17,240 bases of DNA from Anaerolineales bacterium UBA2232 (GCA_002348045.1 DDYO01000162.1:1-17240); one strand, 5' to 3'. Numbered from the stretch's first letter, positions 1 to 6,681 are shown. The notes: a model not told the origin generated them from the sequence alone. A program made the numbers and translations.

Positions 1-30
1 AGTATGTCTTGGACACCGCACAGCAATGAC

Positions 31-59
31 TTGACAGGGATGGGGATTTGCGGTAAAGT
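31..59 (+). promoter_or_regulatory. Sigma70-type promoter for the leader and amidohydrolase gene
   Basis: A perfect -35 TTGACA (31-36) is followed by a 17-base spacer and a -10 TAAAGT (54-59, 4 of 6 to TATAAT). Transcription would start near 66. That gives an RNA with about 55 bases before the leader ORF and about 190 before the amidohydrolase start. Bases 1-30 show no recognisable gene and may be the end of an upstream unit. Confidence 0.6.
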
Positions 60-111
60 GATTGCATCATCCCGAGGAGCACCGGCACAACTGCCATCCT
101 ATGTTCAAGGA

Positions 112-200
112 GGTGATGCCCGTGATAGATAGTTACCAACCAAGGGGCATCACCGGGAGGGGTGCGCTCTAGTACGCACCACCACCGTCGGTGATGCCTC
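112..200 (+). promoter_or_regulatory. Mutually exclusive leader stems (three related segments)
   Basis: GGTGATGCC occurs at 112-120 and again at 190-198, and its exact complement GGCATCACC lies between them at 146-154. Segment 145-154 can pair with 112-121 (10 bp), which would hide the leader ORF's Shine-Dalgarno. Alternatively 144-156 can pair with 188-200 (13 bp with two G-U pairs), enclosing a hairpin 161-166/175-180 (GGTGCG/CGCACC). The two long pairings cannot coexist. A ribosome at the leader stop codon would cover the inner hairpin. The pairings are read directly from the sequence; the regulatory switch is inferred. Confidence 0.55.
122..172 (+). CDS. Putative 16-residue leader peptide (uORF)
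   Basis: GTG start, reading MIDSYQPRGITGRGAL, stop TAG at 170-172. The start is preceded by AAGGAGGTGAT (107-117), a full-length match to the anti-Shine-Dalgarno at the 3' end of 16S rRNA, with 8 bases between AGGAGG and GTG. Such a strong site on so short an ORF, inside a structured leader, argues that it is translated. The stop codon sits in the loop of a small hairpin (stem 161-166/175-180). The peptide has no run of a single amino acid as in classical amino-acid attenuators. I do not recognise it. A regulatory role, through ribosome position or nascent-peptide stalling, is inferred. A chance ORF is possible, but the Shine-Dalgarno makes that less likely. Confidence 0.55.
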   Translation: MIDSYQPRGITGRGAL

Positions 201-205
201 GGCAT

Positions 206-235
206 AAGGGGCCTCTGATTTATCAGGGGCCCTTT
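206..235 (+). terminator. Terminator-like hairpin before the amidohydrolase gene
   Basis: Thirteen-pair stem: 206-218 (AAGGGGCCTCTGA) pairs with 223-235 (TCAGGGGCCCTTT) with two G-U pairs and loop TTTA. Only a short T run (TTT, then GTG) follows. It lies between the leader ORF and the amidohydrolase start at 259, the position expected for an attenuator terminator. The weak T tract leaves open an RNA-stabilising or translation-control role. Confidence 0.45.
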
Positions 236-258
236 GTGCTATCTGAAAAGGAGAGACT

Positions 259-1593
259 GTGGGCAAGCTGCTGATCAAAGATGTGGATGTACTTACTCTC
301 AACGATAGCGGTGAGGTGCTGCGAAGGGTAGACATCGCGATTGAGAAAGGCAATATCCTGTCGCTGGGCAAAGCTCCCGCCGAGTGGAGCCCCGATGATG
401 TCATCAGCGGCGCGGACCATGTCGCTATGCCCGGCTTCTTCAATGGGCACAACCACTCACCGATGACTCTCGAACGAGGATGGGCTGACGATCTTCCGTT
501 TGATCGCTGGCTGAATGAGCGAATCTGGGTGGCGGAGTCAGCGCTAACCCGTGAGGATGTGCGCTGGGGAGCCTATCTGGCGGCGGCTGAGATGATCCGC
601 TCCGGAACGGTGGGCTTTGCCGATCACTACTTCTACATGGATACGGTAGCTGAGGTGGTTCAGGAAGCCGGACTCCGCGCGACCTTGGCCTGGTGCGTCT
701 TCGGGATGGGAGCGGAGACCGAGATTGGACGGGGGTTGGAGGAAACCGTTGAATTTGTCCAGCGCTGGCAAGGCGAGGCCAATGGCCGCATCCGCACGGT
801 CTTGGGGCCCCATTCTCCATATGCCTGTCCCCCAGAGTTCCTTACCAAAGTAGCGCACAGGGCGGAGCAGCTTGACGTTGGACTACACCTCCATGTGGCC
901 GAGTTTCGCGATCAGTTGGAGGACTCCCTGGCGAAACACGGCGTGACGCCGGTCAGATACCTCGCGGAACTCGGAGTGCTGGATCGTCCCACCATCGCGG
1001 CGCACTGCATCTACATCACACCCGATGACATGGACATTCTGCAGACCAAGCCGGTCAGTGTAGTGCAATGTCCCAATTGCCATATGAAACTGGGGATGGG
1101 CGTGACGCCGGTGCCAGAGTTGCTGCAGCGCGGCGTCAATGTTGCCCTGGGTACAGACGGGCCTGCTTCCAACAATGACCTCGACATGCTGGAGGAAGCG
1201 CGTCTAGCCACGCTGATGCAAAAGAATCATCACCTGGACCCTGTCATCCTCCCAGCCGAGCAGACGCTGCGGCTGGCAACACAGGGTGGGGCCCGTGCGC
1301 TGGGTTTTCCTGAGAGTGGCGTTCTGGAGGTTGGTCGGCCGGCTGACCTGATCTTGTTCGACTTTCGCCGCCCTCATTTACGGCCCCGCCACAACCTGCT
1401 GTCGAACGTGATGTACTCTGCTAAAAGCCCTGACATCAGCCATGTTATTGTGGACGGCCAGGTTCTGCTGCGCGAGGGCAAACTGACGACCTTGGACGAA
1501 GAGCGGATCCTCTACGAGGCAGAAAAGAGAGCACTGTGGTTAGTCGGCCAGGACATGCGTAGCGTACGCTCGTACGATCTCAAGACGAGCTAG
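259..1593 (+). CDS. Amidohydrolase, MTA/SAH deaminase (MtaD/TrzA-like) family
   Basis: A 444-residue metal-dependent hydrolase of the TrzA/AtzA/MtaD group, cytoplasmic. Members deaminate S-adenosylhomocysteine, methylthioadenosine, guanine or triazines. The usual landmarks are present: FNGHNHSPM (metal ligands H64, H66), GPHSPY (H185), HLHVAE (H212, E215), AHC (H249) and GTDGPASNND (D300). Residues MTLERG.ADDLPFDRWL also match the MtaD type. The segment CPNCHMKLGMG (271-281) stands where relatives usually have a P-x-S-N-x-K-L motif, so the Cys and His there are atypical. The GTG start has AAGGAGAG a few bases upstream. Preceded by a structured leader with a candidate leader peptide. SAH/MTA deamination fits best, but the exact substrate cannot be read from sequence. 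Confidence 0.88.
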   Translation: MGKLLIKDVDVLTLNDSGEVLRRVDIAIEKGNILSLGKAPAEWSPDDVISGADHVAMPGFFNGHNHSPMTLERGWADDLPFDRWLNERIWVAESALTREDVRWGAYLAAAEMIRSGTVGFADHYFYMDTVAEVVQEAGLRATLAWCVFGMGAETEIGRGLEETVEFVQRWQGEANGRIRTVLGPHSPYACPPEFLTKVAHRAEQLDVGLHLHVAEFRDQLEDSLAKHGVTPVRYLAELGVLDRPTIAAHCIYITPDDMDILQTKPVSVVQCPNCHMKLGMGVTPVPELLQRGVNVALGTDGPASNNDLDMLEEARLATLMQKNHHLDPVILPAEQTLRLATQGGARALGFPESGVLEVGRPADLILFDFRRPHLRPRHNLLSNVMYSAKSPDISHVIVDGQVLLREGKLTTLDEERILYEAEKRALWLVGQDMRSVRSYDLKTS

Positions 1594-1641
1594 GCTCGGG
1601 AGCACGAGACCGTTGGTGCCTCATGATGGGATAAGGGGGTT

Positions 1642-3249
1642 CTAGGCGCCGTCTGGGGCAATCGACTGGGGTAGCGCGAAGGTGAAGGTGCTGCCCTGAC
1701 CGACGGTGCTCTCAAGCCAAATCGAGCCGCCGTGTAGTTCTACCAGTTTCTTGGCGATGGACAAGCCTGCCCCGATTCCACCGCGCTCCCTTAGGAGCGA
1801 ACTCTCAAGCTGATAGAAGGCCTTGAATACCCATTCCCATTCTTGTCTCGGGATACCGATCCCAGTGTCACTGACCCATACGCGCAACTCACTCCCTCGC
1901 ACTGCCGCGCCGATGGTGATGGTCCCCTCTCTGGGCGTAAAGTCGATGGCGTTGACTAGCAGGTTCTCGAGGATCATCTTGACCTTTGGCGCATCGGCAT
2001 GGACCAGGGGAAAGTCGGGCGCGATCTGTACCACAAGGGATTGTCCGCGCGCCGCAGTCAGGGAGGCTGTCTGCTCCGCCAATGAGGCGACAACCTGCGC
2101 CAAGGAGAACGTGGTTGGCTGGAGCTCAACCTCGTTGGCCTCGAGAAAGCTGAGGTCCGTCATTTGATTGACTAGCTGCTCCAAGCGGGTAGCAGCGCGC
2201 GTGATAGCGGCGTAGTGAGGCGTTTCAGTTGCGTCGCCCTGTTGCTCAATGAGCGCCAAGTAGGCTTTGATCTCTGCCATGGGGGTGCGGAGTTCGTGGG
2301 CAGCCAGATTGATGAACTCGCTCTTGAGATGATCCAGGATGGACAGCTTGGCGTACATATCACCGATTCGCGTCAATAGGCGTGAGTTCTGCACCGTCGT
2401 GGCCGCCTGACTGGCCAGGACCGACAGGAAGCCCATGTCGCTGTCGGTGAAAGCTGTATCCCACTGGCGTTTGGTCAGAGCCAGTACTCCCAGCAACTCT
2501 CCTTTGACAATGAGGGGAAGGACAGCACCCGTCAAGGGCTGTTCCACAGACGCACTGCTGGCGAAAAAGGGGTAAGGGCTGGTCGTTGCCTGCCAGAGGA
2601 TAGCTTGTTGCTGTGTTGCGACTTGGGAGAGGAGCGCGGGGCTCAGTTCGGGCGCTCTGGTGGATGGCTGGACGCCCGATGCATGGACGAGCTGAGTGGT
2701 TTGATAGTCTTGGCTGGCCTCACTTCTGAGGACGAGAATGCCCATGTGTGCTGCAGTCTCCTGTACGGCCGCCAGAACCACCTGGTACAGCTGTGAACGT
2801 AGGTCAGCCATGGTGCCAAAGGCTTGGCTCACTTGGAACAACGGAATTAGAGCCTTGAGACGCGCGTTCTCCTTGGTAACCCTTTTCTGCTCCAAGGCCC
2901 GCGCGACGGTGGTGCTCAGCTCATCCAGGGAAAAGGGCTTGAGCAGAAAATCGTACATACCCAGCTTGAGGGCTTCGATAGCTGTGTCCACCGCACCATG
3001 TGCGGTGATCACAATCCCTACAATGTCCGGGCTATGCTCTCGGATGGTCTGAAAAGCCTGCAATCCGGTCACGGTGGGCATGCGGATATCGGTGACCAAG
3101 AGGTCAAAGGGCTGGCTCCGTGCCAGTTCAATGGCGGCTTGTCCACTGGTGACACCGCTGACCAAGTACCCCTCCATGGCGAGGGCACGGATACACATGT
3201 CCAGTACACTGGCTTCATCGTCCGCGACCAGCACTCGTTCATCTGGCAT
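1642..3249 (-). CDS. Soluble REC-GAF-histidine kinase (inverted hybrid kinase)
   Basis: 535 residues from ATG at 3249. Order of domains: receiver (about 5-120, phosphoacceptor D54 in VTDIRMP, switch-end K104 in LLKPF), GAF-like region (about 145-290), HisKA dimerisation domain with H318 in NLAAHELRTPM, then HATPase_c with N433 in ENLLVNA, DTGIGIP (461-467) and GIGAGL (491-496). No membrane segment is visible, so the protein should be cytoplasmic. The receiver resembles the NtrC type (ITAHGAVDTAIEALKLG.YDFLLKPF). The frame stays open up to a TTG at 3327, but that codon lies in the -35 box of a good promoter. The ATG at 3249 has AAAAAGGA just upstream. A receiver placed before the kinase implies input from another kinase and relay output to an unlinked regulator. 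Convergent with the amidohydrolase, 48 bases apart. Confidence 0.88.
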   Translation of the reverse strand: MPDERVLVADDEASVLDMCIRALAMEGYLVSGVTSGQAAIELARSQPFDLLVTDIRMPTVTGLQAFQTIREHSPDIVGIVITAHGAVDTAIEALKLGMYDFLLKPFSLDELSTTVARALEQKRVTKENARLKALIPLFQVSQAFGTMADLRSQLYQVVLAAVQETAAHMGILVLRSEASQDYQTTQLVHASGVQPSTRAPELSPALLSQVATQQQAILWQATTSPYPFFASSASVEQPLTGAVLPLIVKGELLGVLALTKRQWDTAFTDSDMGFLSVLASQAATTVQNSRLLTRIGDMYAKLSILDHLKSEFINLAAHELRTPMAEIKAYLALIEQQGDATETPHYAAITRAATRLEQLVNQMTDLSFLEANEVELQPTTFSLAQVVASLAEQTASLTAARGQSLVVQIAPDFPLVHADAPKVKMILENLLVNAIDFTPREGTITIGAAVRGSELRVWVSDTGIGIPRQEWEWVFKAFYQLESSLLRERGGIGAGLSIAKKLVELHGGSIWLESTVGQGSTFTFALPQSIAPDGA

Positions 3250-3298
3250 CGGCCAAGTCCTTTTTGCAGCGTATCTCTGGGCGAGGATGTCTGGAGCG

Positions 3299-3327
3299 AT
3301 TATAGATTGGCGATTCTGATTCGCCAA
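3299..3327 (-). promoter_or_regulatory. Promoter of the kinase gene with overlapping inverted repeat
   Basis: On the minus strand: -35 TTGGCG (3322-3327), 17-base spacer, perfect -10 TATAAT (3299-3304). The inverted repeat TTGGCGA/TCGCCAA (arms 3307-3313 and 3321-3327, 7-base loop) covers the -35 and most of the spacer. This is a likely operator for a dimeric regulator, though no candidate regulator is identified. The promoter also fixes the translation start downstream, at 3249. Confidence 0.6.
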
Positions 3328-3404
3328 CCGGGGTAGTCCGCAGCAACAGTACTATCCTTGGAGCATCATGAGGTATCCTATCGTGCGAGCTGACGGGCCA
3401 GTAT

Positions 3405-3426
3405 CGCGGGAACAATCCCGCGTTTT
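3405..3426 (+). terminator. GC-rich hairpin with T run in front of the DUF123 gene
   Basis: CGCGGGA (3405-3411), loop ACAA, TCCCGCG (3416-3422), then TTTT (3423-3426). This has the form of a short intrinsic terminator on the plus strand. It ends only 24 bases before the ATG of the DUF123 gene and no plus-strand gene ends just upstream. It could reduce transcription into that gene or be part of its leader control. Confidence 0.45.
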
Positions 3427-3450
3427 GTCCAGTTCAGGGAGAGCATCTGC

Positions 3451-3891
3451 ATGACCAGAGAAGCCGAGACCCAAGTTCCCCGCGGAACGTATGTGCTCTT
3501 CTTGGAAGTTGCAGAGGCGGCCATAGCCGTGGGCAAGTTGGGCTGCTTCCATTTCCGGCCGGGTGTCTACGCCTATGTGGGGAGCGCGTTGGGCAGCGGA
3601 GGTCTGAGAGGGCGACTGGAGCGACACCGCAGGAGCCAGAAAAGAAAACATTGGCACGTGGACTATTTGTTGAGCCAGGCCTGCATCATGGACCTGTACG
3701 TGGATTGTTCCGGGCGGCGTCTGGAGTGTCGATGGGCCCAGTCGCTGCGACAGCTTCCTGGGGTGCAGAGCGGACCAGCGGGGTTCGGCGCATCTGACTG
3801 CAACTGCCCGACGCACCTCTTTTACCTGGGTAACAAGACTGCGATTGACTGGGTATCAGTCAAAGCGGTGTTAACCGCCGCTGCCCTCTGA
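3451..3891 (+). CDS. DUF123 / GIY-YIG-like nuclease-family protein
   Basis: 146 residues, with AGGGAGAG shortly before the ATG. The pattern GTYVLFLEV (12-20), GCFHFRPGVYAYVGSALG (31-48), LRGRLERHRR (52-61), KHWHVDYLL (66-74) and GASDCNCPTHLFYL (113-126) is that of the DUF123 family, a GIY-YIG-related fold. In some archaea it is found fused to endonuclease III-like proteins. GVY and YVG correspond to the GIY and YIG elements, and R53 and E57 could be catalytic. The Cys pair in DCNCP with the following His is conserved in the family and may bind metal. A DNA-repair nuclease role is inferred. It runs divergently from the kinase gene, and its last 21 bases overlap the end of queH on the other strand. 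A 28-codon ORF (3368-3454) overlaps its start by ATGA. Confidence 0.78.
   Translation: MTREAETQVPRGTYVLFLEVAEAAIAVGKLGCFHFRPGVYAYVGSALGSGGLRGRLERHRRSQKRKHWHVDYLLSQACIMDLYVDCSGRRLECRWAQSLRQLPGVQSGPAGFGASDCNCPTHLFYLGNKTAIDWVSVKAVLTAAAL
3865..3878 (-). terminator. Small hairpin at the queH stop codon
   Basis: GCGGT (3865-3869) and ACCGC (3874-3878) flank a four-base loop that contains part of the queH TAA. On the minus strand the stem is followed by TTTG. It might be a weak terminator for the ilvE-ruvB-queH unit, located inside the convergent overlap with the DUF123 gene. The stem is only five pairs. Confidence 0.22.
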
Positions 3892-4611
3892 GCGGTGCTG
3901 ACTGGCTTCCCACTCACTGTACAAGCATCCACAATAGCGCTGCTGGTAGAGGCCAAGCTCCCTAGACAAGCGACCTCTTTCACTCCAGCCTTTGCGTAGG
4001 TTCTCAAAGTAAAAATCGACTCCGTGTAGCTGGCCCAGCTCCTCTCCGACCTTGCGGATAAGCGCTTGCTGCTGGTAGGGACTGATGAGGAGGGTGGTAC
4101 TAAAGAACTCGAAGCCTCTGTCTCGCGCTACTCTGGCCGTGCACTCTAGCCTCAGCCGATAACAGATTGCACACCGCTCGCCATGGCTCTCGTGTCCGGC
4201 CACGGCACGAAAAAAGGCCGGCATGTCATAATCATGCCAGTGGATCAAGGGTAGTGAGACACGCTGGGCATAGTCCTCGGCGCATTCGCGACGCCTGTCG
4301 TGTTCTGCTTGAGGATGAACATTCGGATTGTACCAGAACCCACTGACGGCAAATCCTTGACGGCGTAGTTGCTCGATCGAGGCAGTACTGCAAGGCCCAC
4401 AACAAATGTGCAGAAGCAGAGTGCGACCCTCGTAGTATGGCTCCGGTTCCCGAGGAGTTCTCAGCCTTGCTGTAAACGGCAGCCGGATCGTACGTGGTGA
4501 TGAGCTGACCAGGGTGGCTTTCCCCGCATCCAGCATTGCCTGAGCCTTCTCTTCGGAACAGGGGGAGAGCCGCTGGCCGGCCGCATCGATGACAGTGACA
4601 GGTTCGGGCAT
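3871..4611 (-). CDS. queH: Epoxyqueuosine reductase QueH with N-terminal RRXRR/PLMP-like domain
   Basis: 246 residues. Residues about 62-235 are the QueH (formerly DUF208) core: HICCGPCS (C70, C71, C74), GFWYNPNVHP, ERCAICYRLRLE (C147, C150), STTLLISPYQ and YCGC (C227, C229). These cysteines match the family's cluster and redox residues. QueH reduces epoxyqueuosine to queuosine in tRNA, the last step of the pathway. Residues 5-46 are extra: VTVIDAAGQRLSPC, then KAQAMLDAGKATLV, then PRTIRLPF. This follows the L-P-C/T...A..LL..GKA..V...P.TI.L pattern of the RRXRR (PLMP) domain at the start of IscB-type proteins. The ATG lies one base after the ruvB TAA with no Shine-Dalgarno of its own, so reinitiation is likely. 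The frame is open further upstream, but that part overlaps ruvB and is not needed. Confidence 0.88.
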   Translation of the reverse strand: MPEPVTVIDAAGQRLSPCSEEKAQAMLDAGKATLVSSSPRTIRLPFTARLRTPREPEPYYEGRTLLLHICCGPCSTASIEQLRRQGFAVSGFWYNPNVHPQAEHDRRRECAEDYAQRVSLPLIHWHDYDMPAFFRAVAGHESHGERCAICYRLRLECTARVARDRGFEFFSTTLLISPYQQQALIRKVGEELGQLHGVDFYFENLRKGWSERGRLSRELGLYQQRYCGCLYSEWEASQHRSEGSGG

Positions 4612-4612
4612 G

Positions 4613-5635
4613 TTACAGCAAGGCGGGTTGTGGGGACGGGGGTTCGTAGGGGATGCCCAGGTGTTGATAGGCGCTCTTTGTGGCAACGCGCCCGCGGGAG
4701 GTGCGTTCCAGGAATGCAAGCTGCAGGAGGTAGGGCTCGTAGACATCCATGATGGTGTCCGCCTCCTCGCTGAGAGCGGCGGCGATCGTTTCCAGGCCCA
4801 CAGGACCGCCCCCGAACTTGGCGATGATCACCTGAAGGATCTTGCGGTCGGTGTCATCCAGACCAAGGGAGTCCACCTCCAGGAGTCCTAGGGCTTCATC
4901 CGCCACGGTCTGGGTGATGGTGCCCTGAGCGCGCACCTGGGCATAGTCACGGACTCGCCGCAAGAGCCGGTTAGCGACACGGGGAGTCCCACGCGCTCGT
5001 TGCGCGATGGCCTCAGTCCCTCCGGCATCAATGGGGATCCCCAGTATCTTGGCGGATCGTTGTGCAATGGCCTTCATCGCCAATGGGTCGTAAAAGTCGA
5101 GGCGATAAACGATGCCGAATCGGTCGCGCAGGGGCGAAGTCATCATGGCGATGCGCGTCGTTGCACCAATGATGGTGAATGGCGGCAGCCTGAGCCGAAC
5201 GCTCCGAGCACTGGGACCCTTTCCGATCATGATGTCCAGGTTAAAGTCCTCCATGGCGGGATAGAGGACTTCTTCCACCGCATGACCGAGGCGATGCACT
5301 TCGTCAATGAACAGGATGTCTCCCTTGCGCAGGTTGGTGACAATGGCAGCCAGGTCTCCGGGACGCTCAATGGCGGGGCCAGACGTCACCTTGATATTCA
5401 CGCCCATCTCATTGGCAATCACGAAAGCCAGGGTCGTCTTGCCTAATCCCGGCGGTCCGTAGAGAAGCACATGGTCCAGAGGTTCACTGCGTCCGAGTGC
5501 GGCAGCGACACAAATGCCCAGGTTCTCCTTGATGCGGTCTTGCCCGATATAGTCGGCTAGGCGCCTTGGGCGCAGGCTCGAATCCAGATTGGCTTCATCG
5601 GCTCTCAGTTGCGGCGAGATGATGCGTTCTTCCAT
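4613..5635 (-). CDS. ruvB: Holliday junction branch-migration ATPase RuvB
   Basis: 340 residues, normal length. RuvB is the hexameric AAA+ motor that, with RuvA, drives branch migration of Holliday junctions in recombination repair. Visible: start region ISPQLR....[12 protein letters not shown], Walker [10 protein letters not shown] (60-68), Walker B with DEVHRL (111-116), sensor 1 GATTR (157-161), PLRDRFG (168-174) carrying the likely arginine finger, and a C-terminal winged helix with [16 protein letters not shown] at 5635 is preferred over the GTG at 5641 because GGAAGG lies 8 bases before the ATG but only 2 before the GTG. It lies 21 bases after ilvE and one base before queH. No ruvA or ruvC is in the window. 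Confidence 0.96.
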   Translation of the reverse strand: MEERIISPQLRADEANLDSSLRPRRLADYIGQDRIKENLGICVAAALGRSEPLDHVLLYGPPGLGKTTLAFVIANEMGVNIKVTSGPAIERPGDLAAIVTNLRKGDILFIDEVHRLGHAVEEVLYPAMEDFNLDIMIGKGPSARSVRLRLPPFTIIGATTRIAMMTSPLRDRFGIVYRLDFYDPLAMKAIAQRSAKILGIPIDAGGTEAIAQRARGTPRVANRLLRRVRDYAQVRAQGTITQTVADEALGLLEVDSLGLDDTDRKILQVIIAKFGGGPVGLETIAAALSEEADTIMDVYEPYLLQLAFLERTSRGRVATKSAYQHLGIPYEPPSPQPALL

Positions 5636-5656
5636 GGGCACAGCCTTCCAGCGGCC

Positions 5657-6589
5657 TCAGGCTGACTTGGTGAACACGGGCGTACACCAACTCCTGTACT
5701 TGGGTGCGTTGCCGCGCACGACGTCGAAATACAGCTTCCGCAGTTGCTGGGTAATCGGTCCCATTCGCCCCTCACCAACGGGGCGGTGATCAATGCTGGC
5801 GATGGCGGCCACCTGGACGCCAGTGCCACAGAAGAAAGCCTCTTCGCAGATATAGAGCTCGGTACGGTCGATGGATCGCTCTACGACTGGAATGTGCAGT
5901 TCTTCGCGGGCAAGTGAAATGATGGTGTCGCGGGTGATCCCCTCCAGAATGTCGGCCGAAACGCTTGGTGTAACCAGAACCCCATCGCGCACGACAAACA
6001 GGTTCTCGGCGCTGCCTTCGGAGACCTCACCGTCCTGGGTAAGGACAATAGCTTCATCAAAGCCATTCATCTCCGCTTCACTCTTGCACAGCGCTGAGTT
6101 GATGTATGCACCGGTGCACTTGGCTCTGGCCGGTATGGAGGCGTCGTTGATTCGTCGCCAACTGGCAATGCAGGCCTTTGTTCCCTCTTCTTGCTCAATG
6201 TACTTGCCAAAGGGTACGGCAAACATCGCGAAGGAATCTGGAATGCCATGGAGGCGCACGCCAATGCCCTCCAAGGACTTGAAAGCCAGTGGCCGTATGT
6301 ACGAGTCTTCGCGAAAGCCTTCCCTGCGCAACAGATCCAGGGTAAGCCTCCCGAGCTCCTCCACGCTGTAGTGGAGGTCAATGAGCAAGATTCGGCACGA
6401 CCTGTGCATGCGGGCATAGTGCTCGGCCATGCGGAACACATAGAGCTGCTGCTCCTCATCGTTCCAGTAGGCCCGAATGCCCTCGAAGCAGCCGGTACCG
6501 TAATTGAAGGCGTGGGTCATGATGCTGACCTGAGCCATCTCAATGGGCACAAACGTATCACCGAAGAAGGCGTACTTGTTCTTGGTCAC
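5657..6589 (-). CDS. ilvE: Branched-chain amino acid aminotransferase (class IV PLP enzyme)
   Basis: 310 residues, close to the usual 300-310. It catalyses reversible transamination of Leu, Ile and Val with 2-oxoglutarate, using pyridoxal phosphate, in the cytoplasm. Seen: THAFNYGTGCFEGIRAY (25-41), YIRPLAF (97-103), ARAKCTGAYINS with the likely PLP lysine K157, SEGSAENLFVV (E195 probably contacts the PLP ring nitrogen), LEGITRDTI (215-223) and a terminal GTG.Q....DHRPVGEG..GP.T block. The GTG start (6589) has GGAGG about 9 bases upstream. A D-amino-acid aminotransferase or aminodeoxychorismate lyase is the main alternative, but length and FEGIRAY favour IlvE. First gene of the ilvE-ruvB-queH unit. 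Confidence 0.92.
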   Translation of the reverse strand: MTKNKYAFFGDTFVPIEMAQVSIMTHAFNYGTGCFEGIRAYWNDEEQQLYVFRMAEHYARMHRSCRILLIDLHYSVEELGRLTLDLLRREGFREDSYIRPLAFKSLEGIGVRLHGIPDSFAMFAVPFGKYIEQEEGTKACIASWRRINDASIPARAKCTGAYINSALCKSEAEMNGFDEAIVLTQDGEVSEGSAENLFVVRDGVLVTPSVSADILEGITRDTIISLAREELHIPVVERSIDRTELYICEEAFFCGTGVQVAAIASIDHRPVGEGRMGPITQQLRKLYFDVVRGNAPKYRSWCTPVFTKSA

Positions 6590-6681
6590 CTGTCTATCCT
6601 CCAGCTCCCGTCGTCGGGCTCAGCAGTTGACACACAGAGGCCGGGGCATCCTTGCCGATGAGGGCGCTTCCTCCCGCTGCG

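Noticed and set aside
62..258. Known riboswitch or T-box before the amidohydrolase gene
   Set aside because: I could not find a T-box sequence (AGGGTGGNACCGCG), nor SAM or SAH riboswitch core motifs; the visible pairings are explained by the leader ORF elements.
1594..1641. Terminator between the convergent amidohydrolase and kinase genes
   Set aside because: Only an imperfect six-pair stem with a bulge and no T run could be drawn.
1823..2167. 114-codon plus-strand ORF inside the kinase gene
   Set aside because: Antisense to the HisKA/HATPase coding region; composition is that of a shadow frame.
3250..3327. N-terminal extension of the kinase from a TTG at 3327
   Set aside because: It lies over the -35 and -10 boxes of the kinase promoter, and the ATG at 3249 has a good Shine-Dalgarno and starts right at the receiver domain.
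4612..4746. 45-residue upstream extension of QueH
   Set aside because: It overlaps the end of ruvB in another frame and shows no domain; the ATG at 4611 follows the ruvB stop directly.
5000..5446. 148-codon plus-strand ORF inside ruvB
   Set aside because: Antisense shadow of a strongly conserved gene, with no recognisable domain or ribosome site.
6620..6649. Nine-codon ORF (MPRPLCVNC) in the ilvE leader as a branched-chain attenuator peptide
   Set aside because: It has no run of Leu, Ile or Val codons, its AAGG sits directly against the ATG, and no competing stems or terminator were found between it and ilvE.
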